A stretch of DNA of 64,000 nucleotides from Thalassobaculum fulvum (GTDB lineage Bacteria; Pseudomonadota; Alphaproteobacteria; Thalassobaculales; Thalassobaculaceae): assembly GCF_014652915.1 (NCBI RefSeq), contig NZ_BMZS01000004.1, forward strand, positions 124,001 through 188,000, written 5' to 3'. The position numbers and the translations under genes were made by a program. Within the stretch, counting starts at the first letter, position 1; each line of letters begins with the position of its first letter. Below the pieces are notes generated by a model. That model was given only the letters and a program-made list of their open reading frames with translations. It was not told the DNA's origin and did not search any database. Below are positions 9,614-18,867 of this stretch, one piece after another.

Positions 9614-10123
9614 TCACGCATCCGGAATCGGCCGGATAGACGGGCCGTCGGCCGGCAGCGCGGCGATCAGTTCGACGACCTCCCTGCCGCCGACCGGATC
9701 CCGCCAGTCCGGGGCCACGTCGGCCAGCGGCAGCAGCACGAAGGCGCGCTCCCGGGCCCGGGGGTGCGGCAGGACCGGGCCGCCGCCGCGGCCGTCCCGG
9801 ACCATGCCGTCGTAGTCGATCAGGTCCAGGTCGAGTGGCCGCGCCTCGTTCCGGACCACCCGCACACGGCCGAATGCCGCCTCGATGCCGTGCAACCGGT
9901 CCAGCAGCGCCGCCGGGTCCAGCGTGGTCTCGACCAGGACCACGCCGTTGACGTACCAGGGCTGGCCGGACGGCGGCACCGGCTCCGATTCGTACCAACG
10001 GGAGATCGCCACCACGGCGACATCGGGCTCCCGTCCGAGCCGGTCCACCGCGGCCTGGCAGGTCTCGAGAGCGGTCGCGAAACCGTCGGCCGGCAGGTTT
10101 GCGCCGATCGCGATGACGATCAT
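9614..10123 (-). CDS. folK: 2-amino-4-hydroxy-6-hydroxymethyldihydropteridine pyrophosphokinase
   Basis: FolK (HPPK) transfers pyrophosphate from ATP to the pterin precursor of folate. The product from the ATG at 10123 has 169 residues, normal for the family. It starts MIVIAIGANLP and carries the HPPK signature RPLDLDLIDYDG with the metal-binding Asp pair, followed by PHPRARERAFVLLPL. A longer start at 10201 adds 26 non-conserved residues. The gene is divergent from the NYN-domain gene across 170 bp. No folB or folP is next to it. Confidence 0.94.
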   Translation of the reverse strand: MIVIAIGANLPADGFATALETCQAAVDRLGREPDVAVVAISRWYESEPVPPSGQPWYVNGVVLVETTLDPAALLDRLHGIEAAFGRVRVVRNEARPLDLDLIDYDGMVRDGRGGGPVLPHPRARERAFVLLPLADVAPDWRDPVGGREVVELIAALPADGPSIRPIPDA

Positions 10124-10293
10124 CGGACCAGCCCGGCCGGACGCGCCGGTCGTCCGGCGTTTCGTCTGTACACACCCCTGTACGGGCTCATAGTATGACA
10201 TCCGCTTCGCGCTGACCCGTGATACCGCTGTGATCGACGGGATTTGGTCTGAATATTGACGCTCGTTTGAACACCATTTGAGAGGCCCCGGCC

Positions 10294-10965
10294 ATGTTCT
10301 TCTATCCGCACGAGAAAATTGCCTTGTTCATCGACGGCGCGAACCTCTATTCCGCTGCCCGGGCGCTCGGATTCGACATCGACTATAAGCGTCTACTGGA
10401 GCTGTTCGGCAGCAAGGCGCATCTGATCAGGGCGTTCTACTACACCGCCCTGCTCGAGGATCAGGAGTACTCGCCGATCAGGCCGCTTGTCGACTGGCTG
10501 GACTACAACGGCTACAGCCTGGTCACCAAGCCCGCCAAGGAGTTCACCGACTCCCAGGGCCGCCGCCGGATCAAGGGCAACATGGATATCGAGCTGGCGG
10601 TCGACATGATGGAGATGGTCGACCGCCTCGACCACGTGGTGCTGTTCTCCGGCGACGGCGACTTCCGTTCGCTGATCGAGGCGGTGCAGCGCAAGGGCGT
10701 CCGGGCCAGCGTGGTGTCGACCATCCGGTCGTCGCCGCCGATGATCGCCGACGAGCTCCGCCGCCAGGCCGACCAGTTCATCGACCTCGATCAACTGGCC
10801 AACGACATCGAACGGGTCCACGCCGACCGGCCGCCGCGGCGCGACCGGGTCGCCCCGACGCCGACCGACAGCTCGAACGGCGACGAGGACTACGACGACG
10901 ACGAGATGCCGGCCGTCGTCACCCGCCGGTCGCCGCGGCGGCCCGGCGGCTACGACGGCGCCTGA
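10294..10965 (+). CDS. NYN domain protein (LabA/DUF88 family, PIN-like nuclease fold)
   Basis: The 223-residue product matches the NYN (LabA/DUF88) family, whose PIN-like fold usually gives a metal-dependent RNase. The acidic residues expected at the active site are present: D14 and N17 in LFIDGANLY, D98 in KGNMDIELAVDM, and D121 and D123 in SGDGDF. The region after about residue 175 is Pro-, Arg- and Asp-rich and looks disordered. An AGAGG ribosome site lies about 10 bases before the ATG. The UDG gene follows after 9 bp, so the two are likely co-transcribed. The RNA target is unknown. Confidence 0.9.
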   Translation: MFFYPHEKIALFIDGANLYSAARALGFDIDYKRLLELFGSKAHLIRAFYYTALLEDQEYSPIRPLVDWLDYNGYSLVTKPAKEFTDSQGRRRIKGNMDIELAVDMMEMVDRLDHVVLFSGDGDFRSLIEAVQRKGVRASVVSTIRSSPPMIADELRRQADQFIDLDQLANDIERVHADRPPRRDRVAPTPTDSSNGDEDYDDDEMPAVVTRRSPRRPGGYDGA

Positions 10966-10974
10966 CCGCCGGCG

Positions 10975-11664
10975 ATGCCCGCCCCGACCGCCGACATCCG
11001 GCCGGCCGCCGAAGCGCCCGCCGATCCCTCGCCCGCCGATCCCTCGCCGGACTGCGCGCTCTGCCCGCGCCTGGTTGCGTTCCGCGACGCCAACCGGAAG
11101 GCGTACCCGGACTTCTTCAACGCGCCGGTGCCGAGCTTCGGCCCGACCGACGCACGCCTGCTGATCGTCGGGCTCGCCCCGGGCCTGCGTGGGGCCAACC
11201 GCACCGGCCGGCCGTTCACCGGCGACTATGCCGGCGACCTGCTGTACGCGACCCTGGTCGGCCACGGCTTCGCGCGCGGGTGCTACGACAAGCGGCCGGA
11301 CGACGGGCTCGAGCTGGTCGACTGCCGGATCACCAACGCTGTGCGCTGCGTGCCGCCGGAGAACAAGCCGGTCGGCGCCGAGGTGTCCGGCTGCCGCCCG
11401 TTCCTGGTACGGACGATGGAGCAGATGCCGTCGCTCCGGACCATCCTGGTGCTCGGGTCGGTGGCGCATGGCGCCACCCTCGCCGCCCTCGGCCTGCGCA
11501 AGTCGGCCTACAGGTTCGGGCACGGCGCGGTGCACCCGCTGCCGGACGGCCGCACGCTGGTCGGCTCCTACCACTGCTCCCGCTACAACACGAACACCGG
11601 CAAGCTGACGACCGCGATGTTCGACGCCGTCTTCGCCACGGTCCGCCAAGTCATCGACCGCTAG
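10975..11664 (+). CDS. Family 5 uracil-DNA glycosylase (UDGb, iron-sulfur)
   Basis: UDGb enzymes remove uracil and some other deaminated bases from DNA. The 229-residue product has the family motif GLAPGLRGANRTGRPFTGD (66-84) and the second motif CSRYNTNTGKLT (201-212), where most relatives have HPSxxNTxTG; here the start of that motif reads SYHCSRYN. Four cysteines, C27, C30, C125 and C140, fit the 4Fe-4S ligands. The first 25 residues are Pro/Ala-rich and contain a duplicated ADPSP coming from a 15-bp tandem repeat. The TAG stop at 11662-11664 shares the CTAG tetramer with the stop of the opposing membrane protein gene. Confidence 0.93.
   Translation: MPAPTADIRPAAEAPADPSPADPSPDCALCPRLVAFRDANRKAYPDFFNAPVPSFGPTDARLLIVGLAPGLRGANRTGRPFTGDYAGDLLYATLVGHGFARGCYDKRPDDGLELVDCRITNAVRCVPPENKPVGAEVSGCRPFLVRTMEQMPSLRTILVLGSVAHGATLAALGLRKSAYRFGHGAVHPLPDGRTLVGSYHCSRYNTNTGKLTTAMFDAVFATVRQVIDR
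11016..11045. repeat. 15-bp exact tandem duplication inside the UDGb gene
   Basis: GCCCGCCGATCCCTC occurs twice in direct contact (11016-11030 and 11031-11045). It codes for ADPSP repeats in the disordered N-terminal tail, ahead of the first iron-sulfur cysteine, and keeps the frame. Confidence 0.85.
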
Positions 11665-12101
11665 CCGCAGGCGCTCCGGAAGCGGGCATCGTACAGTTCG
11701 ACCATCCAGGCAAAGTCGACGCCGGTCAGGTACAGGACGACTGCAGCTACCGCCACCACCGCCGCGAGCTCGCCGAGGCGGATCCACTCGACGTACCAGA
11801 ACATCGCCGCCAGCAGCACGATCACCGGCGCCCAGAACGGCAAGGTCGCACTGAAGAACAGCAGGTGGATCTCGAACGGGAACAGGACCTTGCCGCCGGA
11901 CTCCTTGAGCGGCTTCAGCCAGCAGGTGGATTCGGGGTCGAGGAAGGCCTGGACCAGCGCCGCGGCATCCAGGACCAGCAGGAACAGCACCGGACAGAGC
12001 AGGACGATCGCCGCCGTCCAGGGCTTGTAGCGGGCGCGTCGGCGTGTCGGGGTCGCCCCGGGCGGCTCAGGCGGGCCGACCCTGGAGCGCCCGTCGCTCA
12101 T
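11661..12101 (-). CDS. Hypothetical small inner-membrane protein
   Basis: The product has 146 residues and no family I recognise. After a Pro/Arg-rich cytoplasmic start (about 1-27) it shows three or four hydrophobic stretches: about 29-50, 78-100 and 108-130. A soluble loop between the first two holds [14 protein letters not shown]. Its start overlaps the smpB stop by four bases, so it is probably translated with smpB. It is convergent with the UDGb gene, and the two stops share CTAG at 11661-11664. The placement next to smpB does not itself reveal a role. Confidence 0.7.
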   Translation of the reverse strand: MSDGRSRVGPPEPPGATPTRRRARYKPWTAAIVLLCPVLFLLVLDAAALVQAFLDPESTCWLKPLKESGGKVLFPFEIHLLFFSATLPFWAPVIVLLAAMFWYVEWIRLGELAAVVAVAAVVLYLTGVDFAWMVELYDARFRSACG

Positions 12102-12568
12102 GCGCGTTCCCGCATGATCCGGGACTTCTGGCGCTCCCAGTCGCGCTTCTTCACGTCCTCGCGCTTGTCGGCGAGCTTCTTGCCGCGCGCCAGGCCGATT
12201 TCGAGCTTGGCGATTCCGCGGTCGTTGAAGTACAGCGCGATCGGCACCAGCGTGTAGCCCTCGCGCCGGATCAGGCCGAGCAGCCGGTTCATCTCGCGCT
12301 TGTGGACCAGCAGACGGCGGATTCGCCGCGGCTCGTGGTTGAACGGCTCGGCCGGCTTGTACTCCGGGATGTGCGCGTTGATGAGCGCGAGCCCGCCCTG
12401 GTACTCGCCGGCATAGGCCTCGTTGATCGACGCGCGGCCCTCGCGCAGCGACTTGACCTCGGAGCCGGTCAGCATCATGCCGGCCTCGATGGTGTCCTCG
12501 ATCTGGTAGTCGAAACGCGCCCGCCGGTTCCGCGCCACTTCCCGGCGGGCGCCTTGGCTGCCCGCCAT
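12098..12568 (-). CDS. smpB: SsrA-binding protein SmpB
   Basis: SmpB binds tmRNA and delivers it to stalled ribosomes for trans-translation. The 156-residue product has the conserved core [28 protein letters not shown] (split across the N-terminal third), [11 protein letters not shown]-like basic patches, and the basic C-terminal tail [21 protein letters not shown] that enters the ribosome. It lies 19 bp downstream of dapA and overlaps the membrane-protein gene by four bases. Confidence 0.96.
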   Translation of the reverse strand: MAGSQGARREVARNRRARFDYQIEDTIEAGMMLTGSEVKSLREGRASINEAYAGEYQGGLALINAHIPEYKPAEPFNHEPRRIRRLLVHKREMNRLLGLIRREGYTLVPIALYFNDRGIAKLEIGLARGKKLADKREDVKKRDWERQKSRIMRERA

Positions 12569-12587
12569 GACGCCCTCGCTGTCCTCG

Positions 12588-13463
12588 TCAGTTCAACAAC
12601 CCGGCATGCCGCATCGCGTCCTCGACGCGGCGCTTGCTGGACTCGGCGATCTCGACGATCGGCAGCCGGGCGGTGCCGTCGCACAGCCCCAGCAGCTTGG
12701 CCGCGTACTTCACCGGCCCCGGGCTTGTCTCGCAGAACAGCGCCGCGTGCAAGGGCTGCAGGCGCTCGTTGATGGTGAACACGGTGTCGAGGTCGCGGCG
12801 CTGCCACGCCTCGTGCATCTCGGACAGCGGCTTCGGCGCCACGTTGGCGGTCACCGAGATGCAGCCGTGCCCGCCGTGCGCGAGATACGGGACGATCGAG
12901 GCGTCCTCGCCGGAAAGCTGGGTAAAGTCGGCGCCGATCGCCATCCGGGTCTTGATCGGCCGCACCAGGTCGGCGGTCGCGTCCTTGACCCCGACGATGC
13001 GCGGCAGCTCCGCCAGCCGGGCCATGGTCTCCACCGTCATGTCGACGATCGAACGGCCCGGGATGTTGTAGATGATCACCGGGATCTCGGCGCAGTCGTG
13101 CACAGCCTTGAAGTGCTGGTACAGCCCTTCCTGGGTCGGCTTGTTGTAGTACGGCGTCACGTGCAGCACCGCGTCGGCGCCGGCCTCCTTGGCGTGCCGC
13201 GTGAAGTCCATCGCCTCGGCGGTCGAGTTGGAACCGGCGCCGGCGATCACCGGGACCCGGCCGCGGGTCTCGTCGATGCAGATCTCGACCACCCGCTTGT
13301 GCTCCTCGTGGCTGAGCGTCGGGCTTTCGCCGGTGGTGCCCACCGGCACCAGACCGTGGGTGCCGTTGGTGATCTGGAAGTCGACGAGCTTCCGGAACGC
13401 CGTCTCGTCCACCTCGCCGTCCTTGAACGGCGTGATCAGGGCGACCAGCGACCCCTTGAACAT
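12588..13463 (-). CDS. dapA: 4-hydroxy-tetrahydrodipicolinate synthase
   Basis: DapA condenses pyruvate with aspartate semialdehyde, the first step of the lysine and diaminopimelate branch. From [13 protein letters not shown] the product has 291 residues. It has GTTGES (42-47), YYNKP, Y132 in YNIPGRS, and the Schiff-base lysine K160 in [10 protein letters not shown] start 24 bases upstream (13487) also has a good purine-rich site. I prefer 13463 because the protein then begins at the conserved barrel strand and GGAGAG precedes it. It is followed by smpB, a common alphaproteobacterial pairing. A second DapA-family gene lies at 29422-30330. Confidence 0.93.
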   Translation of the reverse strand: MFKGSLVALITPFKDGEVDETAFRKLVDFQITNGTHGLVPVGTTGESPTLSHEEHKRVVEICIDETRGRVPVIAGAGSNSTAEAMDFTRHAKEAGADAVLHVTPYYNKPTQEGLYQHFKAVHDCAEIPVIIYNIPGRSIVDMTVETMARLAELPRIVGVKDATADLVRPIKTRMAIGADFTQLSGEDASIVPYLAHGGHGCISVTANVAPKPLSEMHEAWQRRDLDTVFTINERLQPLHAALFCETSPGPVKYAAKLLGLCDGTARLPIVEIAESSKRRVEDAMRHAGLLN

Positions 13464-13646
13464 CGGCTCTCCGAACGCGTAACCCATCGGCCTTCTCCCC
13501 GAACGGCGACTTCACATGTCGCGGAGCCGGACCTTACGCCGCGGAATCCCGCGGGGCAAGGCTCGCGGCCCCCTCCCGCGGCCCCGTCGAACCGGGTATG
13601 GTGGTGTGCGTTGCGGAATTCGGACGAACGAAGCGGCGAGCCCTCG

Positions 13647-15848
13647 ATGCCCTGGCCCTGGCGGCAATCAGCCTACTTCCCTTCCCATCCTGCGCGAGGC
13701 CTGACCGGCCGGTCGCTGACCGTTCGCGTCGCGGCGGTCGCGGTTGCGCTCGCCCTGCCGGGCGGGCCGGCGGTCGCGAAGACCACCGTGCCGCAGCCGG
13801 TACCGCGACCCGTGGCGGCCTCCCCGACGCCAGACACCCGATCCGCCGACGCGCCGCCGCTGCCGACCGCGCGGCCGCTGCACGCCGAGGGCCGCCTGCC
13901 GCCCGGCGACTCCGCCTGGCGGACCACCCTGGCGTTCGCCGAGGACGGCGACTGGGCGGCCGCGCTCGCCGTGCCCGGCCGGACCGACGACGCCGAGCTC
14001 GCATCGGTTCTGACGTGGCTGACCCTCCTGGACGATGGCCGCCCCGCGGACTTCGCCGCGATCGCCGAGTTCCTGACTGCGCACCCGAATTGGCCCGGCG
14101 AATACCAACTCGAACTGCGGGCCGAGCGGCTGATGCCTGGAACGATTCCGGCGTCCGCCAGGGTGTTGTGGTTCCGCACGCATCCGCCGCGCACGACCGA
14201 GGGCCGTCTCGCCTATCTCGACGCCCTGGCGACCACCGGGGCGACCGACACGCTGGTCCCCGAGGTCCGTCGGGCGTGGCGCGAACTCGACCTGGGCAAC
14301 AAGGCGCTCAAGGACTTCCTGGACCGCTACGGCAAACACCTGCGGCCGGTCGACCACCAGGACCGCCTGGACGAGATGCTGTGGCGAGGCAAGGCGGCGG
14401 CCGCCACGCGCACCCTTCCCCTGGTGTCCGACGGCTGGCGCAGGCTGGCCGACGCCCGCATCCGGCTGCGCGAGGGGCGCGGCGGTGTCGACCGCGCGAT
14501 CGAGGCGGTCCCGGTCGAGCTGCGGGACGACCCCGGGCTGCTCTACGAGCGGATCCGGTGGCGGCGCCAGCGCGGCATGGTGACCGGCGCCCGGGACCTG
14601 CTGTTCGAAGCGCCGCCGAAGCCGGAGTTCGAGGCGCTGTGGTGGCGCGAACGCTCCTGGCATATCCGCGAGGCGCTGGATGCCGGCAACGCCGAGGATG
14701 CCTACCTGCTGGCGGCCTCGCACGTCCAGCGCGGCGGGGTGGCGTTCGCCGAGGCGGAATGGCTGGCCGGCTGGATCGCCCTGCGGTTCCTCGACCGGGC
14801 GGAAGACGCGCTGCGGCACTTCCGGGTGCTGTACGAGAACGTGTCCACGCCGATCAGCCTCGGCCGGGCCGCCTACTGGGCCGGGCGCGCCGCCGAGGCT
14901 CTGGGCGACGCCGCCACCGCGCGCGCCTGGTATGGCCGGGGGGCCGAACAGCCGACCACCTTCTACGGGCAGCTCGCCGCGGCCCGGCTGGGCGCCACCG
15001 AGATCGCACTCGCGCCGTCGGCGCCGGTGTCCGAGGCCGACGCGCGCCGCTTCCACGCCCGCGACCTGGTACGCGCCACCGAGGCCCTGATCCGGATCGA
15101 CCGGCGCAAGCTGGCGGAGCGGTTCCTGCGCACGCTGGCCTACCAGGCCAGCAGCGAGGCCGACTCGCTTGCCGTCGCCCGGCTGGCGGCACGCAGCGGC
15201 TACACGTCGGCGGCGGTCTACGCGGCCCGCCGGGCGGCCCGGGGCGGTGCCTCGCTGATCGAGATCGGCTACCCGATCCTCGACCCGTTGCCCGACGACT
15301 CGCCGGAGCCGGCCCTGGTGCATGCGATCATCCGGCAGGAGAGCGGGTTCGACGCCGATGCCGTCAGCCGGGTCGGCGCCCGCGGCCTGATGCAGCTGAT
15401 GCCCGGCACCGCCAAGCAAACCGCCAGGACGGCCGGCGTGGAGTACGACCTCGGTTCGCTGATCGCCGACCCGAACTACAACGTCAGGCTCGGACGGACC
15501 TACCTGAACGAGATGATCGCGCGGTTCAATGACCAGTACGTGCTGGCGATCGCCGCCTACAACGCCGGCCCGCACCGCGTGAACCAGTGGATCGCCCGCT
15601 ACGGCCACCCGGCCTCGCCGGATGTCGACGTGATCGACTGGATCGAGAAGATCCCGTTCTCCGAGACCCGGAACTACGTCCAGCGTGTGCTCGAGGGGCT
15701 GCACGTCTATCGCGGACGGCTGCCGCGGGCGCCGGCCTATGCCGAAACGGCTGGCGGGTGGCGCCCGCAGGCGGTGTGGTGCGTCTACAGCTGCGGCGTG
15801 CTGCTCGACGGACAACAAGCAGCACTGCCCAGGGGGAAGAAGCAATGA
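13647..15848 (+). CDS. Soluble lytic murein transglycosylase (Slt-like, GH23)
   Basis: This periplasmic enzyme cleaves peptidoglycan between MurNAc and GlcNAc. The 733-residue product starts with a basic stretch and a hydrophobic segment (about 26-45, ending GGPAVAK), which suits a signal peptide. Helical repeats like the Slt70 superhelix follow. The C-terminal SLT domain carries HAIIRQESGFD with catalytic glutamate about E565, then GLMQLMPGTA and AYNAGP. The tail after about residue 690 contains two cysteines (VWCVYSCG) and is not part of the usual domain. The stop overlaps the next start as ATGA. It is divergent from dapA. Confidence 0.92.
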   Translation: MPWPWRQSAYFPSHPARGLTGRSLTVRVAAVAVALALPGGPAVAKTTVPQPVPRPVAASPTPDTRSADAPPLPTARPLHAEGRLPPGDSAWRTTLAFAEDGDWAAALAVPGRTDDAELASVLTWLTLLDDGRPADFAAIAEFLTAHPNWPGEYQLELRAERLMPGTIPASARVLWFRTHPPRTTEGRLAYLDALATTGATDTLVPEVRRAWRELDLGNKALKDFLDRYGKHLRPVDHQDRLDEMLWRGKAAAATRTLPLVSDGWRRLADARIRLREGRGGVDRAIEAVPVELRDDPGLLYERIRWRRQRGMVTGARDLLFEAPPKPEFEALWWRERSWHIREALDAGNAEDAYLLAASHVQRGGVAFAEAEWLAGWIALRFLDRAEDALRHFRVLYENVSTPISLGRAAYWAGRAAEALGDAATARAWYGRGAEQPTTFYGQLAAARLGATEIALAPSAPVSEADARRFHARDLVRATEALIRIDRRKLAERFLRTLAYQASSEADSLAVARLAARSGYTSAAVYAARRAARGGASLIEIGYPILDPLPDDSPEPALVHAIIRQESGFDADAVSRVGARGLMQLMPGTAKQTARTAGVEYDLGSLIADPNYNVRLGRTYLNEMIARFNDQYVLAIAAYNAGPHRVNQWIARYGHPASPDVDVIDWIEKIPFSETRNYVQRVLEGLHVYRGRLPRAPAYAETAGGWRPQAVWCVYSCGVLLDGQQAALPRGKKQ

Positions 15849-16549
15849 CCGAGCGCCTGACCGGCATCGAGGCCTGCGTGTTCGATGCCTACGGCACGCT
15901 GTTCGACGTGCATTCCGCGGTCGCCCAGTGCCGGGACCGTTTCGGCCTGGAGGCCGGCGCCGCCCGGACCATGTCCGACACCTGGCGGACCCGCCAGCTC
16001 CAGTACTCCTGGCTGCGCTCGCTGATGGGCCGGCACGTCGACTTCTGGCAGGTCACCGGAGAGGCCCTGGATTTCGCCCTCGATACCGCGTTCGGCGTCG
16101 GCAAGGCGCCCGGCGGCCTGCGCCAGGCGCTGATGGACAGCTACCTGACCCTGCACACCTATCCGGAGGTTCCCGCGGTCCTGCGCCGACTGAAGGACGG
16201 CGGCATGAAGACCGCGATCCTGTCGAACGGCTCGCCGACCATGCTCGAGAAGGTCTGCGCGAGCACCGGGATCGACGCGGTGCTCGACGCCGTGCTGTCG
16301 ATCGAGGACGTTGGGATCTACAAGCCGCACCCGAGCGTGTACCGGCTGGCGGTCGACCGGCTCGGCCTCGGCGGTCCGGCCGCCGTCAGCTTCCAGTCGT
16401 CGAATGCCTGGGACGCGGCGGCCGCCGCCGACTTCGGCTTCAAGGTGGTGTGGTGCAACCGGTTCGGCCAGGCCCGCGAGCGGCTGCCCGGGTCGCCGGA
16501 CGTCGAGGTCACGAGCCTGACCGACCTGCCGACGATCGTCGGCCTCTGA
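15845..16549 (+). CDS. Haloacid dehalogenase type II (L-2-haloacid dehalogenase family)
   Basis: Family members hydrolyse L-2-haloacids to D-2-hydroxyacids. The 234-residue product has the HAD nucleophile D14 in VFDAYGTLFD, the family patch RQLQYSWLRSLMGR, motif II SNGSP, lysine in GIYKPHP, and SSNAWDAAAA, all of which fit L-DEX type enzymes. The start ATG overlaps the lytic transglycosylase stop (ATGA). The natural substrate is not shown by context. Many bacteria carry such genes with no known haloacid exposure, and a general HAD hydrolase role is possible. Confidence 0.88.
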   Translation: MTERLTGIEACVFDAYGTLFDVHSAVAQCRDRFGLEAGAARTMSDTWRTRQLQYSWLRSLMGRHVDFWQVTGEALDFALDTAFGVGKAPGGLRQALMDSYLTLHTYPEVPAVLRRLKDGGMKTAILSNGSPTMLEKVCASTGIDAVLDAVLSIEDVGIYKPHPSVYRLAVDRLGLGGPAAVSFQSSNAWDAAAAADFGFKVVWCNRFGQARERLPGSPDVEVTSLTDLPTIVGL

Positions 16550-16568
16550 GCCGGCGGCGCGCCCGACC

Positions 16569-17408
16569 GTGCGCGAACTGTTCGTCAGCAACCGGGTGGG
16601 CCGTCGCATCCACGTCTCGGACTGGGGCGACCCGCTGGACCCCCGCACCCCGGTGCTGGGCCTGCCGGGCTACGCCCGCTCCGCCCGGGACTTCGGGCAC
16701 GTCGCCGCTCGCCTGACACCGCGGCGCGTGGTCTCGCTCGACTACCGGGGGCGCGGGCGGTCGGACTACGAGGCCGACTGGCGGGCCTACGATCCGCGCA
16801 CCCTGGTGGACGACGTCCGGCAGGTGGCGGTCGCCACCGGCCTGCACCGGTTCGTCGCGATCGGCACGTCGCTCGGCGGCATCCTGGCGATGGCGCTGGC
16901 GGTCGCCATGCCGGCCTCCCTCGCCGGTGTCGTGCTGAACGACGTCGGTCCGGCCGCGGTCTCCGGCGGCGCCGACTACCTGATCGACTACATGGGACGG
17001 GACCGGCCGCAGCCCGACTGGCCCGGCGCGGTCGCCGAGCTGCAACGCAACATCCCGAACCTGTCGCTGCGGACCGACGAGGAGTGGCTGGCGTTCGCGC
17101 GCAACACCTTCCGGCGGGGCGAGGACGGGCTGCTGCACATCGACTGGGACCCGGCGATCGTGAAGCCGTTGCAGGCGGGCGCCGCCCGGGCGACCGACCT
17201 GTGGCCGCTGTTCAAAGCCCTGCGCCCCTACCCCGTGCTGGCGATCCGCGGCGGCCTGTCGATGCTGCTGTCCGCCGAGACCTTCGACGCCATGGCGGCG
17301 GCGCATCCGCGGATGCGCCGGGTGACCCTGGATGGGGTCGGGCACGCACCTACCCTGGACGAACCGATGCTTTGCGAGACCCTCGATGACTTCCTCGACT
17401 GCCTCTGA
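16569..17408 (+). CDS. Alpha/beta fold hydrolase
   Basis: The 279-residue product starts at a GTG and shows the alpha/beta hydrolase pattern. The oxyanion region is LGLPGYARSARDF, the nucleophile elbow GTSLGG carries S101, and the catalytic histidine is about H259 in GVGHAPTLDE. LDYRGRGRSDYE matches the conserved strand after the first helix. The substrate cannot be read from the sequence. It lies 19 bp after the dehalogenase gene and overlaps the dehydratase gene by 23 bases, so the three genes probably form one operon. Confidence 0.85.
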   Translation: MRELFVSNRVGRRIHVSDWGDPLDPRTPVLGLPGYARSARDFGHVAARLTPRRVVSLDYRGRGRSDYEADWRAYDPRTLVDDVRQVAVATGLHRFVAIGTSLGGILAMALAVAMPASLAGVVLNDVGPAAVSGGADYLIDYMGRDRPQPDWPGAVAELQRNIPNLSLRTDEEWLAFARNTFRRGEDGLLHIDWDPAIVKPLQAGAARATDLWPLFKALRPYPVLAIRGGLSMLLSAETFDAMAAAHPRMRRVTLDGVGHAPTLDEPMLCETLDDFLDCL

Positions 17409-18378
17409 TCTCCCGACCGTGTCCGACATCCGCGACGCCGCCCGCCGGCTTTCCGGCGTGGCGGTACGGACGCCCCTGCTCGAATCCCCGTTGCTGAACG
17501 CGAGGTTGGGCGGCCGCCTGCTGGTGAAGGCCGAGCCGCTGCAGCGCACCGGTTCCTTCAAGTTCCGCGGCGCCTACAACCGGATCGCCCTGATCCCGGA
17601 GGCCGACCGGGCAAAGGGCGTGGTCGCGGTGTCGTCCGGCAACCACGCGCAGGGCGTCGCCGCGGCCGCCCGGCTGTTCGGGCTGGCCGCGACGGTGGTG
17701 ATGCCGGACGACGCCCCGGCCATTAAGCGCGCCAACACCGAAGCGCTGGGCGCCACCGTGATCCCCTGCGACCGCTATCGCGACGACCGCAACGCGATGG
17801 TCCAGGCGATCGCGGAGCGCACCGGCGCCACCCTGGTCAGGCCCTACGACGACCCGGGGATCATCGCCGGCCAGGGTACGATCGGCCTGGAGATCGCCGA
17901 GCAGACGGCGGAGATCGGCGTGCGGGCCGACGCGGTCCTGGTGTGTTGCGGTGGCGGCGGGCTGGTGTCCGGCACCGCCCTCGCGCTGTCGGAAACGGCA
18001 CCCGGCGTACCGGTCTGGTGCGTGGAGCCCGCGGACTTCGACGACACGCGACGGTCGCTGACGGCCGGCGAGCGGCTCGGCAATGCGGCCGAGGCCCGGT
18101 CGATCTGCGATGCGCTGCTGTCGCCGATGCCGGGCGAGTTGACCTTCGCGTTGAACCGCCGGTTGCTGGCCGGCGGCCTCGCGGTCGACGACGACGAGGT
18201 TCGCTATGCGATGCGGGTCGCCTTCGAATCCCTGAAGCTCGTGGTCGAGCCGGGCGGTGCGGTCGCGATCGCCGCGGCCCTGGCCGGCCGAATCCCGACC
18301 GCCGGCCGCACGACCGTGGTCGTCGCCTCGGGCGGCAACGTCGATCCCGAAACCTTCAGGCAGGCGCTGGCGGCCTGA
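17386..18378 (+). CDS. Threonine/serine dehydratase-like PLP enzyme (no ACT domain)
   Basis: This fold-type II PLP enzyme probably deaminates threonine or serine to a 2-oxo acid and ammonia. The 330-residue product has the PLP lysine K59 in SFKFRGA, SSGNHAQG (83-90), and the phosphate-binding glycine loop CCGGGGLVSG. It lacks the C-terminal regulatory domain of biosynthetic IlvA, so it resembles catabolic threonine dehydratase, serine racemase or hydroxyaspartate ammonia-lyase. The start ATG overlaps the hydrolase gene; a GTG 33 bases later is also possible. Confidence 0.85.
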   Translation: MTSSTASDLPTVSDIRDAARRLSGVAVRTPLLESPLLNARLGGRLLVKAEPLQRTGSFKFRGAYNRIALIPEADRAKGVVAVSSGNHAQGVAAAARLFGLAATVVMPDDAPAIKRANTEALGATVIPCDRYRDDRNAMVQAIAERTGATLVRPYDDPGIIAGQGTIGLEIAEQTAEIGVRADAVLVCCGGGGLVSGTALALSETAPGVPVWCVEPADFDDTRRSLTAGERLGNAAEARSICDALLSPMPGELTFALNRRLLAGGLAVDDDEVRYAMRVAFESLKLVVEPGGAVAIAAALAGRIPTAGRTTVVVASGGNVDPETFRQALAA

Positions 18379-18396
18379 CGGCCGCCGGCACGGAGG

Positions 18397-18867
18397 TCAG
18401 CTGCCGGCCGCGATCGGCGACGGCGCCGAGGCGGCCTCGCCCTCGCGCTGAACCGTCGGCTTGATCGGCTCCAGGCGCGGCAGCACCTTCTTCTCACCCT
18501 CCGGCGGGAAGTGGCGGCAATTGCCCTCGAAGAACGCGCCGGGCTCGATCGACAGCCGCTCCTGAACGACGTCGGCGATCACCCGCGCGGTCTTGATCAG
18601 GGTCACGTGCCGGGCCTTGATCTGGCCGGTGACCGACCCGGCGATCACCACCGTCTCGGCCTCGATCGCGCCGCGGACCGTCGCCGAGCTGCTGACCGTC
18701 AGCTTCTTGGAGACGATGTCGCCCTCGACCGTGCCGTCGACCTGGATGTCGCCGCCGCTGTTCAGGTTGCCGTTGATCGACAGGTCCGAACTGATGATCG
18801 ACGGCGCCGCAGGCTTCGGGGCCGTCGACGTCTCGGGTTTGCTAGTCTGCTTCTTTGGACTGAACAT
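18397..18867 (-). CDS. Bactofilin
   Basis: Bactofilins are small beta-helical proteins that polymerise into cytoskeletal filaments and often recruit cell-wall enzymes. The 156-residue product has a Pro/Lys-rich N-terminus, then a DUF583 core (about 24-120) with repeating Gly/Val turns such as LNSGGDIQVDGTVEGDI and VVIAGSVTGQIKA. The C-terminal tail is rich in Pro and Glu. Its start lies 26 bases inside the M23 peptidase gene, which is also the typical partner in alphaproteobacteria. Confidence 0.93.
   Translation of the reverse strand: MFSPKKQTSKPETSTAPKPAAPSIISSDLSINGNLNSGGDIQVDGTVEGDIVSKKLTVSSSATVRGAIEAETVVIAGSVTGQIKARHVTLIKTARVIADVVQERLSIEPGAFFEGNCRHFPPEGEKKVLPRLEPIKPTVQREGEAASAPSPIAAGS

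Noticed and set aside
10256-10278. Sigma70 promoter before the NYN gene
   Set aside because: TTGACG is present at 10256-10261 but there is no fitting -10 box at 16-18 bp.
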